Below are positions 41,422-53,506 of a stretch of DNA of 64,000 nt, piece after piece (positions within the stretch are counted from its first letter, which is position 1; every line of letters begins with the position of its first letter). The DNA comes from Schistocerca nitens. Taxonomy: Eukaryota > Arthropoda > Insecta > Orthoptera > Acrididae. A model generated the notes under the pieces. That model searched no databases. It saw only the letters and a list, made by a program, of their open reading frames with translations, and was not told where the DNA came from. The stretch covers positions 351,149,234 through 351,213,233 of the forward strand of contig NC_064622.1 of the NCBI RefSeq assembly GCF_023898315.1. Direction: 5' to 3'. The translations under genes were made by a program, and so were the position numbers.

Positions 41422-42556
41422 CAAGGGAACCTCCCCATCGCACCCCCCTCAGATTTAGTTATAAGCTGGCACAGTGGATAGGCATTGAAAAACTGAACAC
41501 AGATCAATCGAGAAAACAGGAAGAAGTTGTGTGGAACTTTAAAAAAAATAAGCAAAATATACAAACTGAGTAGTCCATGTGCAAGATATGCAACATCAAG
41601 GAGCATATGAGCTCAGGAGCGCCGTGGTCCCGTGGTTAGCATGAGTAGCTGCAGAACGAGAGGTCCTTGGTTCAAGTCTTCCCTCGACTCAAAATTTTAT
41701 TTTCGCAAAGTTATGATCTGTCCGTTCATTGACGTCTCTGTTCACTGTAATAAGTTTAGTGTCTGTGTTTTGCGACCGCACCGCAAAACCGTGCGATTAG
41801 TAGACGAAAGGACGTGCCTCTCCAATGGGAACCGAAAACATTTGATCGCAAGGTCATAGGTCAACCGATTCCTCCACAGGAAAACACATCTGATATATTC
41901 TATACGACACTGGTGACGGCATGTGCGTCACGTGACAGGAATATGTTGTCGACCCACCTAACTTGTACACTTGGCGAATGGGTAAAAAGATTCTTCTACC
42001 TTGCCCGATTTAGATTTTCTTGTGGATGTGATAATCACTCTCAAAAAAGTGATGAAAACATAAAAGTTTGTCACATAAACTGCAACAAATGAATGCAACA
42101 GTTTCACAGTCCCACAGTTTTCCCTGTGCTCTGTCAAAACGTTTTCAAATTTTTCCGTGTGTAGACCGTCAAATCCTGCATATGCCCAAGCAAATCTGAA
42201 CATGTCCTGGAATTTTGGAGAGCGAAGTTGATTATGTGTGAGAGCCTGAACTTTGATAATTGTCTGAAAATAAAAAATTGAACTTTTCATTCGAGGGAAG
42301 ACTTGGACCAATGACCTCTCGTTTCGCAGCTGCTCACGCTAACCACGGGACCACGGCGCTCGTGAGCTCACACTATCCTTGATGTTGCCTATCTTGTGCA
42401 TGGACTATTAAGTGTGTATATTTTGCTTATTTTTTTTATAGTTCTACACAATTTCTTCCTGTTTCCTCGATTGATCTGTGTTCAGTTTTTCAAGCCCTAT
42501 CCACTGTGCCAACTTATAACGAAATCTGAAAGGGGTGCGATGGGGAGGTTCCCTTG
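41422..42556. mobile_element. TTA-flanked foldback element with tRNA-like arms, copy 2
   Basis: Same ends as copy 1 (CAAGGGAACCTCCCCATCGC), with TTA at 41419-41421 and 42557-42559. Left-arm tRNA-like boxes: TGGTCCCGTGGTTAGCATG (41625-41643) and GGTTCAAGTCTTCC (41669-41682). The right arm carries the mirrored pair at about 42300-42357, so both point inward. The interior is longer than in copy 1 by about 170 bp (42080-42250) and inverted. It is inserted in RNase H coding sequence of the I-clade LINE. Confidence 0.85.
41814..42059 (+). CDS. Small ORF shared by both foldback copies, second copy
   Basis: The same frame as the reverse-strand ORF at 10521-10769, but the first codon is GTG where copy 1 has ATG. 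A one-base insertion near 42046 shifts the last few codons. The body, with the FYLARFRFSCGCDNHSQK end, is unchanged apart from His to Arg and Ile to Met. Without ATG it may not be translated here. Homology with copy 1 is certain; coding function is speculative. Confidence 0.3.
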
Positions 42557-43715
42557 TTAGCAGAGGACGCAATTGTAAAGGCTGTGTCGCTGGATGAACT
42601 CCATTGAGTGATACAGGGCATAGAGCTCGGCTGTAAATACTGAGCAGTGTGCCGGAAACCGATATCGAAAGACACGGGCGCCAATGACGAAGGCACACTC
42701 GACTCCATGGTCAGTCCGAGAGCCATCAGTGTGTACAAAGGTACTATTGCGAAGTTCCGTGCGAAATTGTCGTAGCTGTGTTGGGTAAGTACCAGAGCTC
42801 CAAGCGCTAATAGAAAGCACTGATGCTCAAATCGTTATAGGCACTGAAAGCTGGCTAAACCCGGATATAAGCTCAGCAGAAATTTTTGCGAAGTACCTAA
42901 CGGTGTTCCGAAAGGATAGGCTAAACATGGTTGGCGGTGGCGTGTTTGTTGCTGTCCGAAGTAGTTAAACTTGTCGCGAAATTGAAGTAGATACTTCCTG
43001 TGAGTTAGTATGGGCAGAGATCATTGTTGGAAACCGCAATAAAATAATAATTGGATCCTTTTACCGACCTCCCAGTTCAAATGATACAGTTGCTGAAAGG
43101 TTCAAAGAAAACTTGAGTCCGATTTCAAACACGTACCCGACTCATACGATAATAGTTTGTGGTGACTTCAATTTACCCTCGATATGTTGACGAAAATACA
43201 GTACATGTTTAATTCCGGAAGTACGCATAAAATATCATCCGAAATTGTGCTAAGCGCATTCTCTGAAAATTATTTCGAGCAGTTAGTTCAGAAGCTCACG
43301 CGAACAGTAAACGGTTGTGAAAACACACTTAACCTCTTAGCAACAAATAATCTTGAGTTAATAACGAGCATCAAAATCGATTCAGGAATTAGTGAACACA
43401 GGGTTGTCGTAGCGAGATTGGATACTATAATCCCCAAATCCTCGAAAAATAAGCGAAAAATATACCTATTCAAAAAAGCAGATAAAAATTCACTTGAAGC
43501 CTTCCTGAGAGACGGTCTCCTCTCATTCCAAATTAATAATACACTACTGGCCATTAAAATTGCTACACCGAGAAGAAATGCAGATGATAAACGAATATTC
43601 ATTGGACAAATATATTATACTAGAACTGATATGTGATTACATTTTCACGCAATTTGGGTCCATAGATCCTGAGAAATCAGTACCCAGAACAACCACCTCT
43701 GGCCGTAATAAAGGC

Positions 43716-43878
43716 TGCAGTCATGGACTGTGCGGCTGGTCCCGGCTGAGGTTCGAATCCTCCCTCGGGCACGGGTGTGTGTGTTTGTCCTTAGGATAGT
43801 TTAGGTTAAGTAGTGTGTAAGCTTAGGGACTGATGCCCTTAGCAGTTAATTCCCATAAGACTTCACACACTTTTTTTT
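43716..43878 (+). mobile_element. SINE nested in the Tc1 element, 12-bp TSD
   Basis: Forward copy with B box GGTTCGAATCCTCCC, body GTGTGTTTGTCCTTAGGATA and GTGTGTAAGCTTAGGGAC, 3' end CATAAGACTTCACACAC plus a T-run. TSD CGTAATAAAGGC at 43704-43715 and 43879-43890. Same subtype as 27356-27487. Confidence 0.95.
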
Positions 43879-43890
43879 CGTAATAAAGGC

Positions 43891-44867
43891 CTTGATGCGC
43901 CTGGGCATTGAGTCAAACAGAGCTTGGATGGCGTGTACAGGTACAGCTGCCCATGCAGCTTCAACACGATTCCACAGTTCATCAAGAGTAGTGACTGGTG
44001 TATTGTGACGAGCCACTTGCTCGGCCACCATTGACCAGACGTTTTCAATTGGTCAGAGATCTGGAGAATGTGCTGGCCAGGGCAGCAGTCGAACATTTTC
44101 TGTATCCAGAAAGGCCCGTACAGGACCTGCAACATGCGGTCGTGCATTATCCTGCTGAAATGTAGGGTTTTGCAGGGCTCGAATGAAGGGCAGAGCCACG
44201 GGTCGTAACACATCTGAAATGTAACGTCCACTGTTCAAAGTGGCGTCAATGCTAACAAGAGGTGACCGAGACGTGTAACCAATGGCACCCCATACCATGA
44301 CGCCGGGTGATACACGCTTCCAATGTGTGTTCGCCGCGATGACGCCAGACACGGATGTGATTATCATGATGCTGTAAACAGAACCTGGATTCATCCGAAT
44401 AAATGACGTTTTGCCATTCGTGCACCGAGGTTCGTCGTTGAGTACACCATCGCAGGCGCTCCTGTCTGTGATGCAGCGTCAAGGGTAACCACGGCCATGG
44501 TCTCCGAGCTGATAGTCCATGCTGCTGCAAACGTCATCGAACTGTTCGTGCAGATGGTTGTTGTCTTGCAAACGTCCCCATGTGTTGACTCAGGGATCGA
44601 GACGTGGCTGCACGTTACAGACATGCGGATAAGATGCCTGTCATCTCGACTGCTAGTGATACGTGGCCGTTGAGATCCAGCACGGCGTTCCGTATTACCC
44701 TCCTGAACCCACCGATTCCATATTCTGCTAACAGTCATTGGATCTCGACGAACGCGAGCAGCAATGTCGCGATACGATAAACCGCAATCGCTATAGGCTA
44801 CAATCCGACCTTTATCGAAGTCGGAAACGTGATGGTACGCATTTCTCCTCCTTACACGACGCATCAC
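43891..44867 (-). pseudogene. Tc1-type transposase with few lesions
   Basis: From 44867: VSDFDKGRIVAYSDCGLSYR and MTVSRIWNRWVQEG (first HTH), then a GRPR-like segment SQRPRITSS. After a frameshift near 44600: VIYSDESRFCLQHHDNHIRV (first Asp), VMVWGAIGY, TFQQDNARPHVAG (second Asp) and LLPWPAHSPDL, then a TGA, then PIENVW (Glu). The Asp-Glu spacing is 34, canonical DD34E, counting the stop as one residue. The C-terminal ALFDSMPRRIKAFI block reaches the SINE TSD. At least two frameshifts and one stop; inactive but relatively young. Confidence 0.85.
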
Positions 44868-47558
44868 AACAACGTTTCACCAGGCAACGCCGGTCAACTG
44901 CTGTTTGTGTATGAGAAATCGGTTGGAAACTTTCCTCATGTCAGCACGTTGTAGGTGTCACCACCGGCGCCAACCTTGTGTGAATGCTCTGAAAAACTAA
45001 TCATTTGCATATCACAGAATCTTCTTCCTGACGGTTAAATTTCGCGTCTGTAGCACGTAATCATCGTGGTGTAGCAATTATAATGGCCAGTAGTGTATAA
45101 GTGTAGACCAGATGTGGCTGGCTAAGAAATAGTATCGGCAGCACATAAATTAACAAACGACTGAGATGATCCTCCTTGGTACACAAAAGGGTTAGAATAC
45201 TGTTGCAGAAACAAGGAAACAAACATGCCAAATTTAAACAGACACAAAATCCCCAAGATTGGCGATTTTTTAGAGGAGCTCGAAATTTAGCGCGGACTTC
45301 AATGCGAGATGCCTATAACAGTTTCCACAGCAAATCTTTGTCTCGAACCCTGGCAGAAAATCCAAAAGAGATTCTGGTCGTATGTGAAGTATGTTAGCGG
45401 CAAGAAACAATCTGTGCCTTCTCTGCACGATAGCGAAGGAGATAGTATCGATGACAGTGGTGCCAAAGCAGAGTTACTAAACACAGCCTTCCGAAATGCC
45501 TTCACAAAAGAAGACGAAGTAAATATTCCAGAATTCGAATCGAGAGCAGCTGCCAACATGCGTAACGTAGAAGTAAGTATCCTCGAAGTAGTGAAGCAAC
45601 TTAAATCCCTTAATAAAAGCAAGTCTTCTGTTCCAGACTGTATACCAATCACTGTCCTTTCGGGGTATGCTGATGCATTAGCTCCATACTTAACAATCAT
45701 ATACAACCGTTCGCTCAACGAAAGATCCGTACCCAAAGACAGGAAAGTTGCACGGGTCACACCATATTCAAGAAAGGTAGTAGGAGTAATCCACTAAATT
45801 ACAGGCCCATATCGTTAACGTCGACATGCAGCAGGATTTTGGAACATATATTGTGTTCGAACATTATGAATTACCGCGGAGAAAACGGGCTATTGACGCA
45901 CAGTCGACATGGATTTAGAAAACATCGTTCCTGTGAAACACAACTAGCACTTTATTCACACGAAGTGTTGAGTGCTATTGAGAAGGGATTTCAGATCGAT
46001 TCCGTATTTCTGGATTTCCGGAAGGCTTCTGACACTGTACCACACACTCGTAGTGAAATTGCGTGCCTATGGAATATCGTCTCAGTTATGTGACTGCATT
46101 TGCGATTTTCTGTCAGAGAAGTCACAGATCGTAGTAACTGACGGAAAGTCATCGAGTAAAACAGAAGTGATTTCCGGCGTTCCCCAAGGTAGTGTTATAG
46201 GCCCTTTGATGTTCCTTATCTATATTAACGATTTGGAAGACAATCTGAGCAGTCGTCTTTGGTTGTTTGCAGATGACGCTGTCGTTTATCGACTAATAAA
46301 GTCATCAGAAGACCAAAACATACTGCAAAACGATTTGGAAAAGATATCTGAATGGTGTGAAAAGTGGCAGTTGACCCTAAATAACGAAAAGTGTGAGGTC
46401 ATCCCCATGAGTGCTAAAAGGAACTCGTTAAGCTTCGGTTACACGATAAATCAGTCTAATCTAAATGCCGTAAATTCAACTAAATACCTAGGTATTACAA
46501 TTATGAACAACTTAAATTGGAAGTAAAACATCGAAAATGTTGTGGGGAAGGCTAACCAAAGACTGTGTTTTATTGGCAGGACACTTAGAAAATGTAACAG
46601 ACCTACTAAGAAGAGTGCCTACACTACGCTTGTACGCCCTCTTTTATAATACTGCTGCGGGGTGTGGGACCCTTACCAGATAGGACTAACGGAGCACATC
46701 GAAAAAGTTCAAAGAAAGGCAGCACGTTTTGTATTATCGCGAAATATGGGAGAGAGTGTCACAGAAATGATACAGGATTTGGGTTGGACATCACTAAAAG
46801 AAAGGCGTTTTTCGTTGCGACGGAATCTTCTCACCAAATTCCAATCACAAACTTTCTCCTCCGAATGCGAAAATATTTTGTTGACACCGACCTACATAGG
46901 GAGGAACCATCACCAAGATGAAATAAGGCAAATCAGAGCTCGTACGGGAAGATATGGGTGTTCATTCTTTCCGCGCGCTATACGATATTGGAATAATAGA
47001 GAATTGTGAAAGTGGTTCGATGAACCCTCTGCCAGGCACTTAAATGTGAATCGCAGAGTATCCATGTAGATGTAGATGTAGACGTAGAAGGTCGTGAAAC
47101 TGAAGGCGATAGACCGAGGCTGGAGTTGCGTCCTTAGGAAGCGAATGAAGCCAAGGTTAGCAAGGGCCGCTTCACGAAGCCAAGATGGTGAAGGGTTCAC
47201 ACCCACCGGGAAAGTTGCAGGTAGCGTGAAGTTAACCCCCCGTAACAAGTGCCAAAAGCGGACTCCAGGAGGTAGCGGAGAAGAGGGACGAGCCCCATAC
47301 TGGCGATCAAAGGAATCATCAAAGAAGGAGGCATAGGATGGGTGGCCATGTTTGGCAGGCAAACGGCATTCATACTGCTGAGGAGAAAGTCACGGCGGTA
47401 GGACAGTGGTAGTTCAGCAGCTTCAGCATACAGACTCTCAACCTGGCTGGTGTAAAATGCGCCTGTAGCCAAACGGATGCCACGATGGTGAATAGTGTTG
47501 AGACGGCGTGCAGACACATAAACAAAACACCCATAGTCGAGGTTCGAACGGACAAGGG

Positions 47559-47665
47559 TTGGTTCAAATGGCTCTGAGCACTATGGGACTTAACATCTAT
47601 GGTCATCAGTCCCCTAGAACTTAGAACTACTTAAACCATCAGCCCAGCCATCACGAGGCAGAGAA
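47559..47665 (-). mobile_element. Deleted, 5'-truncated SINE, 13-bp TSD
   Basis: Reverse copy: GGTTCAAATGGCTCTGAGCA, then CTACTTAAACC joined directly to CAGCCATCACGAGGCAGAG, so it is the alternative-head subtype with an internal deletion and no B box. TSD GAACGGACAAGGG at 47546-47558 and 47666-47678. Inserted in the I-clade LINE. Confidence 0.9.
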
Positions 47666-47759
47666 GAACGGACAAGGGACCGGTACAAACAGAGAAGGGT
47701 GGTTCGGTCGGCACCCCAGGAAGTAGGACATTGAGGAACCGCGTACAACGGGCTTAGTG

Positions 47760-48365
47760 CATTTAAAGAACTTTTACGGAAATGTAATAATAGGGAGATA
47801 TAAACCGAGTAGAATTATAATCAAGTGACAATATTATACCAGAAATTAGTGACCTAAGAATGAATCGTACCGATCCTTGTTACAATTCACAGAAGAATAA
47901 ACTATTACAAACAACAAATAGTTTGCTGAATTACATTTTCTACGGAACTCCGTAACCACTCTATGCGAACAGTGCAAACAGATATGATACTCACTGGGAT
48001 AACTCATTTGTCCGAAAATGATCTAATTTTCGTTATGGAAATACTGCTACTGTGTTTAGGTCGAGAAGTTGTCGCTACTGTTATTATTATTTATTAACGC
48101 AGGATTATTTAAGACAAATATCAATAACAATATTTTGCCGTATTCCTGTTATTTTCCGCCAAGCCTCTTAATTCGTGGCATCCTCCTCCTTGCATACACC
48201 GGACATATTGGATTAAGACAGAACAGATCCTGTACACGTAACATCTTCTCTGTAAGAACAGCTAATGAACAAATTTATAGCAGTAGAGGGGTGACGCATT
48301 GCCTCTGTATCTTTAATTATACCTTATGACACGGTTTCTAGAGGTTATTATTGAAATTTACTGAA
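47760..48365. other. AT-rich interval, no gene recognised
   Basis: No coding signature or transposon ends; flanked by LINE relics. Confidence 0.4.
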
Positions 48366-48369
48366 TTTA

Positions 48370-49320
48370 TTGTGTACAGATTACAAGAGGATCAAAATTA
48401 TCAGAACCTGTTAATGTCACAGCAGCACTGAGACAGGGTTGCAGTATGTCATCCATCTTGTTCAATTTGTACATAGAAATGGCTCTCCAAAGATGGAAGA
48501 ATAGCTGTGAAGGTATGAGAATCATTGTTACTGATATACAGGTGTTTTCGTTATGTTTTGCTAATAATGAAGCCGTTGTAGCACTAGATGAAAGCAACCA
48601 TGAATTCGTGACGTGACGTTTATTTCAGGAATATGACAGATGGATATACATATGAGTCTAACAAAAAACGTATATCTGGTAGTGAACAGTGACACTAAAT
48701 TCGAAAAACACATCACTGATAGAGCACTTATGAGACAGGTACAAAAACTAAATAATCGAGGACAATATATTGAAAAAAGTCGATAGCGTAATAAAGAAGT
48801 AGAACACAGAAATGAACAAAGCACAAAAATAGTTGGGTGTATGAAATCTTTAGCTGGGACAAGGTTATTTCTATCAGCAGTTACAAAAGAGTGGGTAGGC
48901 TAATGGTTGAATCTGTCTCATCAGAACTGTGCGTTATAAACGCTAACCTGAAGGATAATAGCTGTGGAAACTGACTATATAAGATAAGGCGCTATAATAT
49001 CAAAAATCGAAAAAAAGCTAATGAAGTCTTTTGTAAAATGAGAGTAAATGAAAAAGTGATAGATGGAATCGAAAGAAAATCATTAAAATGGAGTGGGTAT
49101 TTTGTTGAAAGTGCCAGGTGAACAAGGAAAACTTTTGAATGGAAACGACCAGTTGACGTCAGGATAACGATCCGAGGTATAAGAGTGCAGCACAGTGTGT
49201 CCACATCACAGGGGTGATTTCCGTCTGTATGGTAGAGCAGACTTGAGCCAGTTAAAACGTGAGGTCCATGCAGAGTCACACAGATTCCTGCATCCTCTCA
49301 GAGAAACTTCATAGCAGTTA
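48370..49320 (+). pseudogene. Non-LTR reverse transcriptase relic
   Basis: LRQGCSMSSILFNLYIEMAL (48430-48489) is the RQGCS-x-SP-x-LFNLYIE motif that precedes the catalytic box. LCFANNEAVVALDE (about 48553-48594) stands where the family has F-A-D-D, with both Asp codons changed to Asn. Further on, SLKWSGYFVESAR (about 49081-49120) matches the L-W-x-GH-x-x-RM block near the ORF end. Stops and shifts elsewhere. Probably RTE-like; the 5' part is missing. Confidence 0.7.
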
Positions 49321-49639
49321 GACGAGTCCAAACATAATCGAAGAAAAGTAATTTTTAACTGTTTTCTGCTTATTATTTATTGACGGCTGTTTCGAGCTTC
49401 ACCCATTTTCACAAGCCAAGCATTTTGTATATACTTGACGTGGATAGCTCTGCTTATGCTCAAATAAATTACGGGAATACAACTGGTTGACGTCGTCGAC
49501 AACCGGAGATATGTCGACTGGAGCACACCTTGGCATTTTGAAGACAAAACTCTATCAAGTGAGCGTCGTGCAAGGGAATTTAAATCCTCGGTTTTTAGAG
49601 AAACTCCGGAAAGATAACACTCACACACAATGTAAATAT
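49321..49639. other. Unassigned; possible retroelement terminal sequence
   Basis: On the reverse strand, AAGCTCGAAACAGCCGTC (about 49400-49383) followed by an AATAAATAATAA stretch superficially resembles the CGAAAC-containing ends of Penelope-like elements, but I cannot draw a hammerhead fold. Otherwise nothing recognisable. Confidence 0.3.
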
Positions 49640-52308
49640 TAGCGCCATTGCAAAACCAATAGATGACCGACGTCAGACGTTATCGATAATGAAACACCGA
49701 CACACACAATCACCTGCACGCACTATCACCCCCACACACATACACATACACACAATGACACAGAAACGAGAAGCCACATTCAAAGAAAAATTTTGAAACA
49801 GCCGGGCTTCTGAACAAGTTCGACAGATACAGTTACACAACCCTCATTTCTTCGTTCTTCCTTTCCTACAAAGTTTTAAACTTCGATACCTTCCCTCTCC
49901 ATTTCAGCAAATTACATACCTCATCGCTCACATTAGACATATAAACATACACTACCAATGATGTGCATGTTTTCTGTTATAATGAGGAAGATATGAAGAA
50001 ATAATATGCATACGGGAGGGAAGAAGCACTTTCAAGTAACATTTTGTAGACACCATTGTTCTGAACACCCTACCTTCCAGGTAAAATACGTAAATAGGCT
50101 ATATTTCGCTTTAGAGATGAAAACGAACATATACTCATTTGTGTCGAAATATCAGTTATACAATTACTAGCATGACATCAAAAACTACACATACAAGAGG
50201 GAGTAGTCGCATAAACATAATAATTTCAGAATACCCAGGTCTACGAAAATGCCCCCCACCACAGCAAGGTGTTCCTAGTCTGTTCTCCCCCTCCTACCTG
50301 CTCATGCCTTACAGCCTGATATCTTCCCCTCTCTCACCCCTTCATGCAAAAGGATACATTCTAGACCTCATTGCACATGAAGTCAAACATACATTCATCG
50401 ATATTTATAAAATAAGAACAAAAAGACAGGAAAGCAAAGAAACATGCGAAAAAAGTCATGCAAAGAAAGACATGCAAGAAAACAAGCTAAAATTGAGATA
50501 GAGAAAAAAGACATGCAACAAAACACTTTCAGAAAGAAGACATGCCAGAAAAAGACACGCAAAGAAAGAAACGCAAAATAATGGACGCCACAGAAAAATA
50601 ACACAACATACCATGCGAAAAAGACACATAAAGAAACGAAAATAAAGGATGTACAAAGCAGCACGCAAATACAATCATACTGATACTCTACCACATACAA
50701 ACAACACCCACACACAAAACAACCACACCAACAATCACCAAAAAAAAAAGAACCACACAATCACCCACACACAAATACAGAGAATCATACAGGAAGTAGA
50801 AGCAAAGAAAAAAAATTTGAGCAGATTCGCTTCTGGACAGGCTCGATAGATACAGATACACAATACTCCTTTCACCATTCTGCCTCTCCAACAATATTTT
50901 AAACTTCAATACTGCCCTACCCCATTTCAAGCCAATTACATACTTCATCTCACACGCTAGAGATGGAAACATACACTACCACTGTTGCGCATATTTTCAG
51001 TTTCGATGAGAAGGGCATGAAGAAATATTATGCATACTGGAAATATTACGCATACGCACGTAGTTCATGTTTCGCTTTAAGGATGAAAACGAAGATGTAC
51101 CGTTGCTGTCTAAAGTTTAGTTGCAATTACGAGAATGACAGCGAAAATTACAGGTGTAGGAGGGAGTAACTGCATAAACACCATGATTTTAGAATGCCTA
51201 GGTCTATGAAAAGGCTGCTTACCACAGCAATTTGTTCCTATTCTGTTCACACCCTCCTACTTCACAATATTTTACACACTGATATCTTCCCCTCCTTAAC
51301 CCCTTAATGAATATGCATGCATTCCAGATCTACTTTCACTGGAAAACAAACATATATGTTCTCCGCTATAACTATACTCTATTACAAATAGGAGCTCATC
51401 AACAATCATTACAAACATAAAAAATCACATCCATGTGAAAAAAGAAATGATAAAAAACGTGTTGAAAAGGTGTGGTAAAAGTGATTAAAACATGTGGAAA
51501 AAGATATGAAAAAACTAAAAAACTTAAAAAGAAGTACAAAATACAGTGTGCAGAAAAAGACTTGGAAGAGAAACAAATGTGCTACAAAAAGATGTGCTGA
51601 AAAGAGGTGCACAAAAGAGTGCAAGTAAAACATGCAAAAGAGATGTACAAAGAAAGGCATGTAAAAAGACACAAAAAAGACACACAGTAAAAGACACATA
51701 ATGAAAGACACACAAAAGCACGTGGACAAAAAGGATTCACGAAGAAAGACATGCAAGGAAAAATATGCTAACAAGGTGAAGAAAGAAAAGCACACAAAGA
51801 GAAGAAAATAATTGATGCACAAACCAACAAAACACGAAGAAAACATGCTCAAACAACACACATAAATAAACTTACACATGAATAAACTTACACACATGCA
51901 CACACACAATACAAACACACACACACACACACACACCTGCATATGAGCACAACCACACACAAATACAATCACACATAACCCACACAAACACACCCACACA
52001 CAAACACACCAACAAGAAAAACACACTCACACACACATAGAAACAACCAATCACACAAAAACCAATACACACTCACGAACACATGCATACACACACTCAC
52101 ACAGGAAGGAGGAGCCACCTTCAAAGTAGAAGCAAAGCAGAATAAGCCTAGTTTGCTCAGCCACCCCTAATCCCCCCCTCTCCCCTAAAGTTTTCCATCT
52201 TGGCATCTTTTCATCATTCACCCATTAGTGGAAAAGCATTCGTTCCAGGTCTTATTACACATGAAGACATAGGTATACAGTAGTTGAGATGCATGTCTTG
52301 ACATACAG

Positions 52309-52309
<1 letters not shown>

Positions 52310-52366
<57 letters not shown>
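52310..52366. repeat. TA microsatellite in macrosatellite
   Basis: Pure (AT)n of about 57 bp between the unique block and the A-tract block of the third unit. Confidence 0.98.
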
Positions 52367-52368
<2 letters not shown>

Positions 52369-52931
52369 ACAGTCATTAGAGACATGGAAAAGAGCACCAT
52401 ACGAGAAAAAATGTGCTAAAGAAAGGACATGCAAAGGAGATGTTAAAAAGTATGTGCAAAAAAGATGTGGCGAAAAATACATTTAAAAATGATGTGCAAG
52501 GAAAGACATGCAAAAACGTGTGCAAGAAGTGGAAAAAAGCTTTCCAAGAAAGATGTGCAAAAAGAATATGCAAAAAGGAAATGCAGAAAATACTCACAAA
52601 AATACGACAGGGAAGCACCTGTAAAAGAAGAGAAGAGAGAAAAGAAAGAAAAAAAGACATGCAAAAAAGTAATGCAACGAAACAGACATGCAAAGAAAGA
52701 AATTCAAAAAACATGCTAAAAGTGACAAAGACAACGGAGACATACAACAAAAGACATGGAGAAAGAGGACATGCAAGAAAAAGTCCACCAAAAGAAAAAG
52801 GCACCCGAAATAATGGATGCCACAGAAAAAGAACAAAAAAATGATATACAAAGCAACTGGGGAAAAAACAAAGAAGACATAAGGAAAACAAGGCGCACAA
52901 ACAATACATCCTACTTCAAGGACAAAGAAGC

Positions 52932-52932
<1 letters not shown>

Positions 52933-52968
<36 letters not shown>

Positions 52969-53000
52969 TACATACATACATACATACACCCCTCCACATG
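52933..53000. repeat. CA then CATA microsatellite in macrosatellite
   Basis: Pure CACACA to about 52964, then ACAT/CATA repeats to about 52988, at the end of the A-tract block of the third unit. Confidence 0.9.
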
Positions 53001-53430
53001 TGCACACAAAGACAACCACACACAAAGCACACACCAGCAAAGTCACTCACAAACATACCCAAAAATACAAACAGCAAGACACACAATCATCAGCACACAT
53101 AATAACCCACACACACGATCATACAGGAACGAGGAGGTACCTTCAAAGAAAAGTTTTCAAATAGACTTGAATTTGAACAGGCACACAATCCTCATTTCTT
53201 CGTTCTCCAACTTTCACAATGTTTCAACTTCTTTACTGTTGCCCTTCATTTCAAAGAAATTACATACTTCATCTCCCATATTACAGACGAAAACTTATAC
53301 CACTATTGATGAACATATTTTGACTAACAATGACGAAGTTATGAGGTAATATGCATACAGGAGGAAAGAACCACTTTCATGTCACAATTTGTAGACGCCT
53401 ATTCTTCTGGACACTCCACCTTTCAGGCAG

Positions 53431-53433
<3 letters not shown>

Positions 53434-53503
<70 letters not shown>
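53434..53503. repeat. TA microsatellite in macrosatellite
   Basis: Pure (AT)n of about 70 bp. It lies in a different place within the unit (after TTTCAGGCAGAAA) from those at 52310 and 56469, so the TA tracts arose independently. Confidence 0.98.

Positions 53504-53506
<3 letters not shown>

Larger units (their letters stand above)
43542..45095 (-). mobile_element. Tc1/mariner element nested in the LINE
   Basis: TIR CACTACTGGCCATTAAAATT (43542 onward) and its inverse ending at 45095, with one mismatch over 28 bp. TA lies on each side (43540-43541, 45096-45097). 1,554 bp including a 163-bp SINE plus TSD. The transposase pseudogene (about 43891-44867) is on the reverse strand. Confidence 0.95.
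42818..47084 (+). pseudogene. CR1/L2-group LINE with endonuclease and RT, interrupted by a Tc1 element
   Basis: Starts inside the apurinic-type endonuclease: AQIVIGTESWLNPDI (about 42822-42866), GGGVFVAVRSS, IIIGSFYRPPSSND and TIIVCGDFNLPSI (about 43149-43187). A Tc1-type element occupies 43542-45095. The ORF resumes with YVSGKKQSVPSLHD (45389-45430), NKSKSSVPDCIP, HGFRKHRSCETQLALYSHE and VFLDFRKASDTVPH (RT motif A, about 46007-46048). Then come VISGVPQGSVIGPLMFLIY, LFADDAVVYR (catalytic pair, 46264-46293), STKYLGITIMNNLNWK and VWDPYQIGLTEHIEKVQRKA (from 46662). A stop at 42966, frameshifts at 46040-46050 and near 46525, and other lesions inactivate it. It ends in ATGTAGATGTAGATGTAG repeats (47064-47081). 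Confidence 0.9.
40607..47750 (-). pseudogene. I-clade LINE 3' half with RNase H, shredded by nested insertions
   Basis: Reads right to left in three blocks. 47750-47085: YVSARRLNTIHHRGIRLATG and VESLYAEAAELPLSYRRDFL, the post-RT thumb. 42817-42557: FVHTDGSR and VFTAELYALYHSM, the RNase H core with its Asp and Glu. 41421-40819: DSLSALQSL, then FLWVPGHVGLPGNEAANAAA (RNase H C-terminal His/Asp block) and LTRLRIGYCFFSHRHLISG with LTIRHFLLECPFF, the C-terminal Zn-knuckle-like region. An A-rich tail ends at about 40607. The RT catalytic part is truncated away. Insertions: LINE at 42818-47084, foldback element at 41422-42556, SINE at 47559-47665. Confidence 0.85.

Noticed and set aside
49380..49410. 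Second hammerhead ribozyme (CGAAAC...GTC on the reverse strand)
   Set aside because: The GAAAC and GTC elements are present, but I could not find a CUGANGA box with a pairable stem II upstream.
51409..52026. Long reverse-strand open frame of 205 codons, very rich in Cys, Phe and Val
   Set aside because: It is the complement of the A-rich and CA-rich blocks of the macrosatellite. The absence of stops follows from base composition; the same happens at 52376-52909, 56439-57050 and 58149-58703. No start context, domain or codon signature.
52933..53120. CRISPR-like or telomere-like array
   Set aside because: Repeats are simple CA/CATA and imperfect CACACA without unique spacers; no TTAGG insect telomere units were seen.
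52756..53349. Forward open frame of 197 codons, Lys/His/Thr-rich
   Set aside because: Translation of GACATGCAAAA-type and CACACA repeats; it crosses the boundary between two macrosatellite units, so not a gene.
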